Source of the DNA: Alkalicaulis satelles
GTDB lineage: Bacteria; Pseudomonadota; Alphaproteobacteria; Caulobacterales; Maricaulaceae
Direction of reading: 5' to 3'
NCBI RefSeq assembly: GCF_008630495.1
Contig: NZ_VWOJ01000003.1
Coordinates: forward strand, 124,001 to 188,000
Length of the DNA stretch: 64,000 bases
Shown here: piece after piece, positions 44,114 through 52,875 of the stretch
Position numbering within the stretch: position 1 is the stretch's first letter
Layout of the letters: the number at the start of each line of letters is the position of its first letter
The notes under the pieces: generated by a model
The model's input: only the letters and a program-made list of their open reading frames with translations
What the model was told of the DNA's origin: nothing
Database searches by the model: none
Made by a program: the position numbers and the translations under genes

Positions 44114-45328
44114 CTAGGGCGCCGCGCCGATGCGGCTGAGCGGCACGCCCTGCTCGCGCACCACGGCGCCCTGGACATCGCGGATTTCCAGATTGAGGCT
44201 CCCGCCCTCCCAGTCGATGGCGATGACGCCGTAATTCTCCGGCGCATACATGTCCCCTATGCGGTGCGGGCCCGGTTCGTCATGCTCGTCGCGGAAGGGC
44301 ATGTTCAGCGAGGAGGAGGTGATTTCGTAGAGCGGATAGCTGGTCAGATCGGCGCGCACATAAAGCCCGGCGGCATGACGGTCGCCGGATGCGATGACCA
44401 CGCCATTGGCGCCAGTCTCGCGGATCAGGCGGTAGAGCCGGTCACGCTCGCGCGGCAGGGTGCGCCAGGACTCCCAGCCATGCCCGTCGGCATGAACCTG
44501 AATGGAGGATACCAGCAGGCGCAGCTCGGCCGGTTCACGCAATTGCGCCTCCAGCCAGGCCCATTGCGCCTCGCCCAGCATATCCTGGTCCGGGTCTTCA
44601 CTGGGCACATAACGCTCGCGCCCCGGCGCGCCGCGTTCATCGGTGGGGGTGAGGTCAGAGCGGAACCAGCGCGTATCGAGCAAGATCACCTGCACGCGCC
44701 GGCCTTCGGGGCCGAACACATGGGCGTCGTAAATTCCCTCGCGCGACCGGCGCACATCGTCGCGCTCCGCGCCCCAGAAATCCAGGAACAGGCGCTCGGA
44801 AAAGCCCTTGAAGGCGAAATCGCGGCCCAGATCATTCATGCCGTAATCATGATCGTCCCACACCGCCAGCATGGGCTGGGCCGCGCGCAGGCGGCGGAAT
44901 TCGGGCCGGGCGGCGAGCTGGTGATAGGCCGCGCGCAGCTCAGGCAGGGTGGCGTCATAGGCGCGCGCATCGCCATACACATTGTCGCCGCCATAGATGA
45001 ACAGGTCATGGCCGCCCTGCGCGATCACATCCAGGATCGGTATGGCGCGCTCGGGCGTATTGCACGAGCCGAACGCAATGGAGGTCAGCACGTCCTCAGC
45101 CCCCGGCAGGGGCGGGCCGGACGGCGCGCGCGGAATGTCATAGACGAACTGGTCGTAGAACGGCTCCAGCGCCTCCCAGGGCGTGCGCGGCGCCTCCATC
45201 AGCCCCACCTCGCGCAGGAGCTGGGGCGAAGGCGGCGGCGTGTCGCGCGCCGGATCGAGCGCCACCGGCTCCCCGCAGGCGGACAAGACGAGGGCCAGCA
45301 CGGCGCAGGCGGGGGCGAGGCGGATCAT
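44114..45328 (-). CDS. PhoD-like phosphatase/metallophosphoesterase, lipoprotein
   Basis: A 404-residue protein with signal peptide and lipobox LSAC (Cys18), so probably anchored in a membrane. Metallophosphatase motifs are IAFGSCNTPERA near residue 68, FIYGGDNVYGDA near 95 and AVWDDHDYGMNDLG near 155, whose Asp/His residues bind metal. LLDTRWFRS near 210, SSIQVHADGHGWE near 275 and IASGDRHAAGLY near 310 follow. This is the PhoD/PhoX-independent alkaline phosphatase D family, acting on phosphodiesters or phosphomonoesters in the periplasm. No phosphate-regulon box was found by eye. Its neighbour is a DUF1036 gene. Confidence 0.92.
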   Translation of the reverse strand: MIRLAPACAVLALVLSACGEPVALDPARDTPPPSPQLLREVGLMEAPRTPWEALEPFYDQFVYDIPRAPSGPPLPGAEDVLTSIAFGSCNTPERAIPILDVIAQGGHDLFIYGGDNVYGDARAYDATLPELRAAYHQLAARPEFRRLRAAQPMLAVWDDHDYGMNDLGRDFAFKGFSERLFLDFWGAERDDVRRSREGIYDAHVFGPEGRRVQVILLDTRWFRSDLTPTDERGAPGRERYVPSEDPDQDMLGEAQWAWLEAQLREPAELRLLVSSIQVHADGHGWESWRTLPRERDRLYRLIRETGANGVVIASGDRHAAGLYVRADLTSYPLYEITSSSLNMPFRDEHDEPGPHRIGDMYAPENYGVIAIDWEGGSLNLEIRDVQGAVVREQGVPLSRIGAAP

Positions 45329-45368
45329 GGCGGGCGCTCCTGGAACGGTCCGTCAGGTGATGCGCGCG

Positions 45369-46199
45369 TCAGGGCCCCAAATCAAGCCTCAGCCGGTCAA
45401 CCCCGTCGCGAAAGCGCACGATCTGGAAACGCACGGGCACATGCCCGGCTTCGGGACACTCTCCCCGGCCCACGCCGTGGGCGCGCGCGGTCCAGCCTTC
45501 AGGCATGCAGACATAGGCGGACTCTCCGGCGGCCATCATGTCATCGGCCTCATGCTCCACGCGCAGATAGAGCTCCGGGCCGTAGGGGAATTGACGCCAC
45601 ACGCTCATGCATTCGCCCGGCGCTACGTTTTGCCAGCCGGTCACGTTCTGGCCGCTCCGGGCCTGCGTCTCGCCCGCCACCGCCGCGCGCAAGGACGCCG
45701 AGGACCGGTTGCACACCGTCAGCTCGCGCAAACGCGCGGCATGCCCGTCCGGCCCGGCGCGCCCCTCAAGGCACAGCGCGGCGTCATCCCCGGGCAGGTC
45801 GCGGCAATTGATTTCATAGCGCACATGATGGCGGTTCTCGCGCCAGCCGGTCGTCACTAATGCAAACTGCGCCTCGCGCCAGGTCTGCGCACAGGGCGGG
45901 TGCGTAACCGGCCCGTCGTGGGAGCCGGCGGGCACACACAGCGCCGCGCCGCCCTGCGCAGGCCAGACAAAACTGCCCGAGCGCGCATGCACTTGCGCCT
46001 GCCCGGCCCGGCCCAACCCGATATTGCCTTCCAGGCACGCGCCGGGCTCGACCGTGAACCAGCCGCGCTGAATTTCAGCCCCGTCATCGCCCGGGCGCAC
46101 AACCGAAAACGCCGCGCGCGCCGGGGTCTCGTTGCACAGCGTGACCAGCGTGTCCGAGCCGCCCGTCTGAACCGCAAGCGCGGCAATAATCGCCAGCAT
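45369..46199 (-). CDS. Tandem DUF1036 secreted protein
   Basis: A 276-residue protein with a very short hydrophobic N-terminus (about 1-15), followed by two DUF1036 units. The first holds LCNETPARAAFSVV and RGWFTVEPGACLEG (about 22-55). The second holds VCNRSSASLRAAVAGE and GWQNVAPGECMSVW (about 160-200). The family pattern is a cysteine-Asn start, W(F/Q)-x-V-x-PG-x-C, and several further cysteines that should form disulfides in the periplasm. Function of the family is unknown. It lies on the same strand as, and 40 bases upstream of, the PhoD-like gene and may share its transcript. Confidence 0.8.
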   Translation of the reverse strand: MLAIIAALAVQTGGSDTLVTLCNETPARAAFSVVRPGDDGAEIQRGWFTVEPGACLEGNIGLGRAGQAQVHARSGSFVWPAQGGAALCVPAGSHDGPVTHPPCAQTWREAQFALVTTGWRENRHHVRYEINCRDLPGDDAALCLEGRAGPDGHAARLRELTVCNRSSASLRAAVAGETQARSGQNVTGWQNVAPGECMSVWRQFPYGPELYLRVEHEADDMMAAGESAYVCMPEGWTARAHGVGRGECPEAGHVPVRFQIVRFRDGVDRLRLDLGP

Positions 46200-46268
46200 G
46201 ATATCCCTCCCGCAAGCTCATCTTCCGATGTGCCGCGAAAAGCACGCCCTGTGAAGGGCGGAGCCTAC

Positions 46269-46655
46269 CTACCCCGTCACCACCTGATGCATCAGGCGGC
46301 CGGGCAGGAAGCTGAAGGCGCCGGGAATGATCAGGGCGGCGAAGACCAGGGTCAGGGCAGTGATGCGGTGCTTTCCGGTCTGGCCCTTGCGGGCCTGGCG
46401 GATCAGGCCGTAGAGGCCAAACAGCGTGACCGGGATCAGTACATGCAGCCAGCTGAAAGCCCCGTTATGGCGGATGAAGATGGCCGTGACCGCGACGGTC
46501 AGCATCAGTCCGGCCCAGACATAGCCCAGCTGGCGGTGAGGCAGGGTGCCCTTGGGGGCGATAAGCTGCACCGCGCCCAGACCCAATGCAGCGATGGCCG
46601 AACCGGCGTGCAGCTGGATATGCCAGGGGGCGTCGAGGAAGGCGTCGATATTCAT
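46269..46655 (-). CDS. DUF2306 family small membrane protein
   Basis: A 128-residue protein with about four membrane helices. IQLHAGSAIAALGLGAVQLI (about 13-32) and the following GTLPHRQLGYVWAGLML are the DUF2306/YozB-like hallmarks, including the conserved HR pair. ATG 46655 is chosen; the longer frame to 46814 runs through the divergent regulatory region. It is divergent from the LytTR regulator, and a second DUF2306 gene lies on the other side of that regulator. The function of the family is unknown. Confidence 0.83.
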   Translation of the reverse strand: MNIDAFLDAPWHIQLHAGSAIAALGLGAVQLIAPKGTLPHRQLGYVWAGLMLTVAVTAIFIRHNGAFSWLHVLIPVTLFGLYGLIRQARKGQTGKHRITALTLVFAALIIPGAFSFLPGRLMHQVVTG

Positions 46656-46728
46656 GGCGGCTGTCTCCGTCAGGCCTTGCGTCCTGCGAAAGACAAGGCG
46701 CGCTCCGGCCCGTCTGGAAACCGGCGTT

Positions 46729-46795
46729 TCGCGAACGGGCTGAAAGCGTGCGCGAATGGCGCTATGGCTGTCGTTCACGCTTCGCGAATGAACGC
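46729..46795. promoter_or_regulatory. CGCGAA box array and palindrome in the LytTR/DUF2306 promoter
   Basis: CGCGAA occurs at 46731-46736, 46752-46757 and 46784-46789; the first two are 21 bases apart, two helical turns. The first and third are part of TTCGCGAA palindromes. The third lies between CGTTCA (46773-46778) and TGAACG (46790-46795), a further inverted repeat. The array sits between divergent starts at 46655 and 46832 and is a likely operator. Confidence 0.6.
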
Positions 46796-46831
46796 GGTGT
46801 GCAAGATGCTGCACTGATGGAGAGGGCGCGC

Positions 46832-47617
46832 ATGACCATCAGCCGGAGCCTGTTGGCCCGCATTGCGCGCGAAGGCGCGGTGCTGCTGGCCGTGGGGACG
46901 TTCCTGGCGATCCTCGGCCCCTACGGCACCGGCGCCTATGGCTGGCCGGACGTCTGGGTCTACTGGACGGGGCTGATCGTTCTTGGGGCGGTGTTCGGCC
47001 ATCTCACCGGTCACGCCGCAGCGCGCCTGGCGCCGGACTGGCCGCGCTGGAGCTGGTATGGCGCAGCGGCGGCGGGGCTGACCCTTCCCGTCACCGCAGC
47101 GGTGTTCGCCATCAACACAGCCTATACGGGCCGGATCTGCTGGAGCCAGCTGCCGCTGACCGCAGCCATGGTGCTGGTGATCGCCTGCGCAGTCTCCGCA
47201 TTGGGCTACGCGCTCGACCAGCTCAAACGCGCCCGTGAGGCGGCCCGCGACGCGCAGCGCGAGGCCGAAAGCCTGGCCGCCGCCGGGGCGTCGCCCCGCC
47301 CCTCCCCGGCCCTGCTCGACAAGCTGCCCGCGCGTCTACGCCAGGCGGCGATCCTGTCAATGACGGCCGAGGATCATTACCTGCGGGTGCGCACCGATGC
47401 GGGCGATGCCCTGATCCTGATGCGCCTGTCGGACGCCATCGCCGCCTGTGAAGGTCTCGACGGCGCACGCACCCACCGCTCCTGGTGGGTCTCCCGCGCC
47501 GCCATCACCGGGGCCAGCCGCTCAGGCGGACGCGCCGTGCTGATCCTCACCGACGGGACGCAGGCGCCGGTCAGCCGCAGCCATTACGCGCCCTTGCGCG
47601 AAGCGGGCTGGTTCTGA
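46832..47617 (+). CDS. Membrane-anchored LytTR transcriptional regulator
   Basis: A 261-residue protein with about four N-terminal membrane helices (about 14-140) and a short Ala/Arg coiled linker (about 140-165). A C-terminal LytTR DNA-binding domain follows (about 170-261). LytTR landmarks are ILSMTAEDHYLRVRTDAGD, LMRLSDAIA, HRSWWVSRAAI and the terminal SRSHYAPLREAGWF. The start at ATG 46832 has GGAGAGGG upstream, with 46817 as an alternative. There is no receiver domain, so the signal must arrive through the membrane part. Flanking DUF2306 genes are likely targets or partners. Its 3' end overlaps the convergent DUF2306 gene by 34 bases. Confidence 0.9.
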   Translation: MTISRSLLARIAREGAVLLAVGTFLAILGPYGTGAYGWPDVWVYWTGLIVLGAVFGHLTGHAAARLAPDWPRWSWYGAAAAGLTLPVTAAVFAINTAYTGRICWSQLPLTAAMVLVIACAVSALGYALDQLKRAREAARDAQREAESLAAAGASPRPSPALLDKLPARLRQAAILSMTAEDHYLRVRTDAGDALILMRLSDAIAACEGLDGARTHRSWWVSRAAITGASRSGGRAVLILTDGTQAPVSRSHYAPLREAGWF

Positions 47618-48225
47618 CGCGCGGTCAGCGCGATCCACAGCTCCGCCGCCATGAGATTGGGAACCCAGCACGCAAAGCTGATGGCGATATAGGACGAGCT
47701 GAACGGCAGGTCCGCGAGGCCCACCACGGCCAGCTGCAGGCGCAACGTCACTGCCGAGAAGGTCAGGGCGAAACTGCGGATCATCCAGCGCCGGTGCACA
47801 TGATAGCGCCCGCGCGCCACCGCCTGCACCGCCATCGCCGTGGTCACCAGCCAGGCCGCGCCCAGAAGCCCGAAGCCGGCGGCCGCAATCGGGCCATGAG
47901 TATTGCCAAAGGCCAGGATCACACCGGCGGTCCCGGCGATGACGCAGCACGCCGCATAGACCACCCCCAGCCCCATATGGAGCCGGCGCCGGATTTGGCG
48001 CAGACGGGTCCAGAACTGGAACGGCCCAATCCCCAGAGCGGCGGCGCCAAACAGGGCGTGGACCGCCAGAAAGGGGATGGCGTGAGCGTTGGCCAGCACA
48101 TCCACCGGCGCGCCGGGCGGTTCTGGCAGGGCGTAGCGCAGGCTCGCTGCGGCCACGGATACGCTCAAGGCAGCGAGCACTAGGAAACCGGCGTTTTTCA
48201 GCTCGAAAACCGGTGTTTTCACCAT
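47584..48225 (-). CDS. DUF2306 family membrane protein (larger paralogue)
   Basis: A 213-residue protein with six to seven hydrophobic segments. The DUF2306 pattern is visible in IPFLAVHALFGAAALGIGPFQFW (about 50-72), the HMGLGVVYAACC stretch and the RYHVHRRWMIRSFALTFSAV motif (about 140-160), where paired His residues could bind heme or a quinone (inference). The start is ATG 48225, with GGAGGGG eight bases upstream; a GTG at 48243 is less likely. It converges on, and overlaps, the LytTR gene. It is a distant paralogue of the protein at 46269-46655. Confidence 0.88.
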   Translation of the reverse strand: MVKTPVFELKNAGFLVLAALSVSVAAASLRYALPEPPGAPVDVLANAHAIPFLAVHALFGAAALGIGPFQFWTRLRQIRRRLHMGLGVVYAACCVIAGTAGVILAFGNTHGPIAAAGFGLLGAAWLVTTAMAVQAVARGRYHVHRRWMIRSFALTFSAVTLRLQLAVVGLADLPFSSSYIAISFACWVPNLMAAELWIALTARQNQPASRKGA

Positions 48226-48270
48226 CAAAACAGCCCCTCCCACTACACGTCGCGCCGCCCCGCTCCCCCG

Positions 48271-48843
48271 TCAGGGCCTCAGCACATCGGCGAAGATTGC
48301 GCGGTTCGCCGCCCAGTCAGCACGGCTCTGGGCCCAGACTTCGGTGAATACACCGTCAAATCCGGGAACCGGCACGACCTCACCGGTATTGGTCGAGCCA
48401 AGCTTGCGCGCGACCGCTGCGGAGTTGATATTATCTTTTGCAATCAAATGGATGACCCGCTCCCAACGGAGCCGATCAAAGACAAAATCCAGCGCCGCCG
48501 CCGCCGCTTCCGGGCCATAGCCCTTGCCCCAGTGAGCACGCAGGATCGACCAGCCCACCTCCGGCGCCGGCCATTGATGCGGATTCCACGGACCGACCCG
48601 GCCAACCCATTGACCGGTCGCCTTCTCTTCGACCGAGAAAAAGCCGTAGCCGCGCATCTGCCAGTGGCCCATCAGCGCCGCCATATTGCGCCAGGTGATG
48701 GCGTCGGGCTGGGTTCCGCCGATATGGCGGGCCGCTTCCGGATCGCTCATCAGGGCGCAAAAGCCTGCAAAGTCAGACTCTTGTGGAACGCGCAGGCGCA
48801 GGCGGGCGGTTTCTATTACAGGGCTTGCGGTCATGGGACTCAT
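48271..48843 (-). CDS. GNAT family N-acetyltransferase (RimJ/RimL-like)
   Basis: A 190-residue acetyltransferase. It begins with VIETARLRLRVPQESDF (about 9-25), the classical RimJ/RimL opening. WVGRVGPWNPHQWPAPEVGW (about 80-100) and the acetyl-CoA-binding AHWGKGYGPEAAAAALDF (about 105-122) follow, then VIHLIAKDNINSAAVARKLGS. The sequence is close to the many alphaproteobacterial GNATs of unknown substrate. ATG 48843 is used; ATG 48834 is possible. Confidence 0.9.
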   Translation of the reverse strand: MSPMTASPVIETARLRLRVPQESDFAGFCALMSDPEAARHIGGTQPDAITWRNMAALMGHWQMRGYGFFSVEEKATGQWVGRVGPWNPHQWPAPEVGWSILRAHWGKGYGPEAAAAALDFVFDRLRWERVIHLIAKDNINSAAVARKLGSTNTGEVVPVPGFDGVFTEVWAQSRADWAANRAIFADVLRP

Positions 48844-48970
48844 CGGGGTTTGGATCAGAGGGCTGACTTCATGCTCGCTCCGCGCGCCGAGCAGCGCAAG
48901 CGGCTTGGCTCTTGCCGGGCGCGCCCGCGCGCGCCACCTTGGCGCTCGTCACACAAACGCGAGGCGCATC

Positions 48971-49369
48971 ATGCCCTTCGACCACGCATCAGGATCGGGC
49001 GGACCGGCGCTCAACGTGCTGGGCGGACCGCTGGCCGATTGCAGCCATGATCCCAAGACCGGCTTTTACCGCGATGGCTGTTGTCATACCGGGCCCGAGG
49101 ACCGGGGCGTGCACACGGTCTGCGCGGTGATGAGCGATGACTTCCTGAAATTTTCCATGAGCCGGGGCAATGACTTGTCGACCCCGCGCCCCGAATACGA
49201 CTTCCCCGGCCTGAAGCCCGGCGACCGCTGGTGCCTGTGCGCCGCGCGCTGGCGCGAGGCCTATGAGGCGGGCTGCGCGCCGCAGGTGATCCTGGCCGCC
49301 ACCCATGCGCGCACGCTGGCCGTCGCGCGCCTCGAAGCCCTCGCCGCCCACGCCGCAGACCGGCATTAG
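48971..49369 (+). CDS. DUF2237 family protein
   Basis: A 132-residue cytoplasmic protein. It has the DUF2237 signature: NVLGGPLADCSHDPKTGFYR near residue 15, DGCCHTGPEDRGVHTVCAVM, then FLKFSMSRGNDLSTPRPEY and PGLKPGDRWCLCAARW. Several conserved cysteines and histidines suggest a metal or redox site (inference). The family is usually annotated as unknown function. The start is ATG 48971. A small GNAT gene follows after 12 bases, so the two are likely co-transcribed. Confidence 0.9.
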   Translation: MPFDHASGSGGPALNVLGGPLADCSHDPKTGFYRDGCCHTGPEDRGVHTVCAVMSDDFLKFSMSRGNDLSTPRPEYDFPGLKPGDRWCLCAARWREAYEAGCAPQVILAATHARTLAVARLEALAAHAADRH

Positions 49370-49381
49370 GAGATTGATATC

Positions 49382-49693
49382 ATGACTGAACCGGCTTTCG
49401 AGATCGTCGAGGAACGCTCCGGCTCCAAGGGCCGCTATGCGGCGCGCGCGCAAGGCAAGCCGGATGCGGAGCTGACCTTTTCCATCATGAACGAGCACAC
49501 CATCATCATCGACCATACCGGCGTACCCGATGAGTGGCGCGGCATGGGCGTGGGCAAGGCGCTGGTGGAGCGGGCCGTTCTGGACGCCCGCGCGCGCGGC
49601 GTGCGCATCGTGCCGCTCTGCCCCTTCGCCAAGGCCCAGATCGACCGCAATCCCGACTGGCAGGACGTGCTGGGCGGACGTCCCAAGAGCTAG
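49382..49693 (+). CDS. Small YjdJ-type N-acetyltransferase
   Basis: A 103-residue minimal GNAT domain (the YjdJ/GCN5-like short family). The acetyl-CoA loop is in PDEWRGMGVGKALVERAVLD (about 50-69), followed by RGVRIVPLCPFAKAQIDRNP, in which a conserved Cys lies near residue 80. The C-terminal WQDVL is typical. The substrate is unknown. The ATG follows GGAGATTGATATC. Confidence 0.88.
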   Translation: MTEPAFEIVEERSGSKGRYAARAQGKPDAELTFSIMNEHTIIIDHTGVPDEWRGMGVGKALVERAVLDARARGVRIVPLCPFAKAQIDRNPDWQDVLGGRPKS

Positions 49694-49696
49694 CGT

Positions 49697-50698
49697 TCAG
49701 TCCGCTTCGGCCCCGAACGGGCGGGCGAGCAAGACTTCAATGGCCCCGTCCACATCCAGCGCGCCGGACAGGACCGCGTTCACCGCATCACAGATCGGCA
49801 TCTCCACGCCCACTCGCCGGGCCAGTTCCACAACGGCGGGCGCCGTGGCGACGCCTTCGGTGACGGCTGTGCGCGCGGCCAGAATGTCGGCCAGCGACTC
49901 GCCCCGGCCCAGCGCCAGCCCGCAGGACATGTTGCGCGACTGGGGCGAGGAGCAGGTCAGCACCAGATCGCCCAACCCGCACAGGCCCGCCAGCGTCTCG
50001 CGGCGCGCGCCCAGCGCCAGGCCCAGCCGGGTCATCTCGGCGAAGCCGCGCGCGATCAGGGCCGCATGGGCCGAGCGCCCAAGCTCCTTGCCCTCGCTGA
50101 TGCCGCAGGCGATGGCGAGCACATTCTTCACCGCCCCGCCCGCTTCCGCCCCGATGAGATCGGGCGCCCAGTAGGGGCGGAAAGTGGCCGAACCGATGGC
50201 GGCCATCAGCCGCTCGCCCAGCCCCTGATCCTCGCACGCCAGCGTCACTGCGGTGGGCAGGCCCTTGGCCACATCGATGGCGAAGCTCGGCCCTGACAGG
50301 ACGGCGGGCACAGCGTGGGGAACGGTCTGCGCCAGCACTTCAGTCATCAGCGCCAGCGAGCCCTGCTCGATGCCCTTGGCGCATAGCACCACAGGCGCGC
50401 CCGGCGCGATGTGGGCGGCGAAAGCGGATAGCGTGCGCCGGGCGTGCTGGGCGGGACAGACCAGCAGATACGCCTGGCAGCCCGCCAGCGCTTCGGGGGA
50501 TGTCTCGGCCCGGATCGCGTCTGCCAGGCGCACGCCCTTTAGGAAGGCGGTGTTTTCGCGGGTGGCGCGGATCGCTTCGGCCACGTCGCGCTCATAGGCC
50601 CACAGCGCCACATCGCGCCCGGCGCGGGCGCCCGCCTGGGCCAGCGCCGTGCCCCAGGCGCCTGCGCCGATCACCCCGATGGACTGGATGGCTTGCAT
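49697..50698 (-). CDS. gpsA: NAD(P)-dependent glycerol-3-phosphate dehydrogenase
   Basis: GpsA reduces dihydroxyacetone phosphate to sn-glycerol 3-phosphate for phospholipid synthesis. The 333-residue enzyme has the Rossmann motif [15 protein letters not shown] (about 7-21) and [21 protein letters not shown] near 140. The active-site lysine lies in [17 protein letters not shown] near 195, and [16 protein letters not shown] near 255 follows. The start is ATG 50698, with AAGGAGAGTTTG upstream. It lies 11 bases downstream of tsaD on the same strand; this pairing is frequent in alphaproteobacteria. Confidence 0.97.
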   Translation of the reverse strand: MQAIQSIGVIGAGAWGTALAQAGARAGRDVALWAYERDVAEAIRATRENTAFLKGVRLADAIRAETSPEALAGCQAYLLVCPAQHARRTLSAFAAHIAPGAPVVLCAKGIEQGSLALMTEVLAQTVPHAVPAVLSGPSFAIDVAKGLPTAVTLACEDQGLGERLMAAIGSATFRPYWAPDLIGAEAGGAVKNVLAIACGISEGKELGRSAHAALIARGFAEMTRLGLALGARRETLAGLCGLGDLVLTCSSPQSRNMSCGLALGRGESLADILAARTAVTEGVATAPAVVELARRVGVEMPICDAVNAVLSGALDVDGAIEVLLARPFGAEAD

Positions 50699-50709
50699 CA
50701 AACTCTCCT

Positions 50710-51855
50710 TCAGGCCTTGGGGCCCTTGCGCCCGCCGCCCGTGGCTGGATCGCGGGCCGCCGCGTCGGCATCCAGCGGCCAGCGCGCCCGGGCCGGGGCG
50801 TCGAGCCCGTCTACGAGGCCCAGCGCCAGCCGCTCGGCGCCCGCCAGCGCAATCATGGCGGCGTTGTCGGTGCAATATTTCAGGGGCGGGGCGATCAGCT
50901 CGAACCCGCGCGCCTGCGCGGCTTCAGTCAGCGCCGCACGCACCGTCTGGTTCGCCGCCACACCGCCCGCCGCCACCAGCGTGCGGGAAGCCTGCGGGAA
51001 CGCCTCGATGAAGCGGTCCATGGCCCGGCCCGTGCGTTCGCTGAGATGGCTGGCGATGGCGCTCTGGACGGCGCCAGCCAGATCCGCGCGGTCCTGGTCA
51101 CCGGGCGCCTCCAGCGCGTCCCAGGCCCGGCGCGCGGCGGTCTTGAGGCCCGCAAACGAGAAGTCGCAGCCCGGCTTGCCCGTCAGCATGCGCGGCAGAT
51201 CAAAGCGCTCAGGGTTACGCGCCGCGCGCGCCGCGCGCTCCACCGCCGGACCGCCGGGAAAGCCGAGCCCCATGATCTTGGCGGTCTTGTCGAAGGCCTC
51301 GCCCGCCGCATCGTCGATTGTGGAGCCCAGCCGCGTCATGGCGCCCACGCCCTCCACGATCACCAGCTGGGTATGCCCGCCTGACACCAGCAGCAAAAGA
51401 TAGGGAAAATCGAGCTTCCGGGTCAGGCGCGGCGACAGGGCGTGGCCTTCCAGATGATTGACCGCCACCAGGGCGATGCCGGCGCCCAGCGCCAGCCCCT
51501 TGGCGGTCATCAGCGCGGCCATCACCCCGCCGATCAGGCCTGGTCCGGCCGTGGCGGCGACGCCGTCAAGCTCATGAGCCGACAGTCCGGCCTCAGCGAG
51601 CACTTCGGCGGCCAGCCCGTCCATGCGTTCGGCATGGGCGCGCGCGGCGATCTCCGGCACCACCCCGCCATAGGGGGCGTGAGCGGCGTCCTGACCCAGA
51701 ACGCGTTCGGCCAGAACCGTGACGCTTCCGTCCGGCGCCCGGCGCAGAACGGCCGCGGCGGTGTCGTCGCAGCTGGACTCAAGGCCCAGCACGGTCAGCG
51801 CCTTTTGCTGCGGTGGGACGGGTTGCCCCGATGGGAAAGCATGGGATAACGCCAT
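50710..51855 (-). CDS. tsaD: tRNA N6-threonylcarbamoyladenosine transferase TsaD
   Basis: TsaD transfers the threonylcarbamoyl group to A37 of ANN-decoding tRNAs together with TsaB and TsaE. The 381-residue ASKHA-fold protein has [16 protein letters not shown] (about 22-37) and [16 protein letters not shown] near 70. The metal site is [12 protein letters not shown] (HxxxH, about 133-137), followed by [12 protein letters not shown] near 145 and [12 protein letters not shown] near 300. The C-terminal metal ligand is in [12 protein letters not shown]. It is divergent from hemC and precedes gpsA. Confidence 0.97.
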   Translation of the reverse strand: MALSHAFPSGQPVPPQQKALTVLGLESSCDDTAAAVLRRAPDGSVTVLAERVLGQDAAHAPYGGVVPEIAARAHAERMDGLAAEVLAEAGLSAHELDGVAATAGPGLIGGVMAALMTAKGLALGAGIALVAVNHLEGHALSPRLTRKLDFPYLLLLVSGGHTQLVIVEGVGAMTRLGSTIDDAAGEAFDKTAKIMGLGFPGGPAVERAARAARNPERFDLPRMLTGKPGCDFSFAGLKTAARRAWDALEAPGDQDRADLAGAVQSAIASHLSERTGRAMDRFIEAFPQASRTLVAAGGVAANQTVRAALTEAAQARGFELIAPPLKYCTDNAAMIALAGAERLALGLVDGLDAPARARWPLDADAAARDPATGGGRKGPKA

Positions 51856-51915
51856 ATGTGATCGTTAGCGCTGCGCGCGTCCTCATACAATGGGCGCCGC
51901 CTGTCAGGAGCGCCC

Positions 51916-52872
51916 ATGCCGTTTACACCGATGCCCATCGCCACGCGCACCTCGCCGCTGGCCCTCGCCCAGGCCCATAATCTGCAGGCCATTCTGGCCC
52001 ATGCCGCCGGGCAGGAAGACAAGGACGCCGCGTTTCCGATCCTGGGCATGAGCACCACAGGCGACCGGATCACCGACCGCGCCCTGCTGGCGGCGGGCGG
52101 AAAAGGCCTGTTCACCAAGGAGCTGGAGACTGCGCTGCTGGCGGGCGAGGCGCGCTTTGCGGTGCACTCCATGAAGGATGTGCCCACGCGCCTGCCCGAT
52201 GGATTGACCATCGCGGCTATCCTCGAACGCGAGGATCCGCGCGACGTGCTGCTGGTCGCGGACGGTTCGGCACGGCTCGCCGATCTGCCGCAAGGCGCGG
52301 TGCTGGGCACCGCCTCGATCCGGCGCCAGGCCCAAGCGCTGGCTGCGCGGAACGATCTGCAGGTTGTCCTCCTGCGCGGCAATGTGGACACGCGCCTGGG
52401 CAAGCTGCGCAGCGGCGAGGTGGACGCGACCTTCCTGGCCCGCGCCGGATTGCGCCGCCTGGGCCGCGCCGAAGCCGCTCTGGCCCCGCTGGAAATTGAC
52501 GACATGCTCCCCGCCCCGGCCCAGGGCTGCGTGGGGGTGGAGATTCGCGCCGGCGATGAAGAGGCCGAAGCCCTGTGCGCGGCCATCCAGCATCCCGACA
52601 GCGCGCTGGCCGCCGCCGCAGAACGCGGCGTGCTGGAAGCGCTGGACGGCTCCTGCCGCACGCCCATCGCGGCGCATGCCACACTTGACAACGGCCGGAT
52701 CCGGCTTCGGGCCGAAGCCCTCTCCACCGATGGTCAACAGGTCTGGCGTGATGCCGGCGAAGCACCCGTGGGCGGGCTTGAAGACGCCGCCGAACTGGGC
52801 CGCCATGTGGGCGAGGCCATCCGCAAGGCGGGCGGCGCGGCCCTCGCCGAGATCATTGCCGGCACAGGCTGA
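51916..52872 (+). CDS. hemC: Hydroxymethylbilane synthase (porphobilinogen deaminase)
   Basis: HemC joins four porphobilinogen units into hydroxymethylbilane in tetrapyrrole synthesis. The 318-residue protein has IATRTSPLALAQA near residue 7 and GKGLFTKELETALL near 63. VHSMKDVPTRLP near 85 includes the catalytic Asp. GTASIRRQAQALAARND near 130 follows, and the dipyrromethane cofactor Cys247 lies in DGSCRTPIAAHA. The gene is followed three bases later by hemD and then mic60 and hemY. Confidence 0.97.
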   Translation: MPFTPMPIATRTSPLALAQAHNLQAILAHAAGQEDKDAAFPILGMSTTGDRITDRALLAAGGKGLFTKELETALLAGEARFAVHSMKDVPTRLPDGLTIAAILEREDPRDVLLVADGSARLADLPQGAVLGTASIRRQAQALAARNDLQVVLLRGNVDTRLGKLRSGEVDATFLARAGLRRLGRAEAALAPLEIDDMLPAPAQGCVGVEIRAGDEEAEALCAAIQHPDSALAAAAERGVLEALDGSCRTPIAAHATLDNGRIRLRAEALSTDGQQVWRDAGEAPVGGLEDAAELGRHVGEAIRKAGGAALAEIIAGTG

Positions 52873-52875
52873 GCC

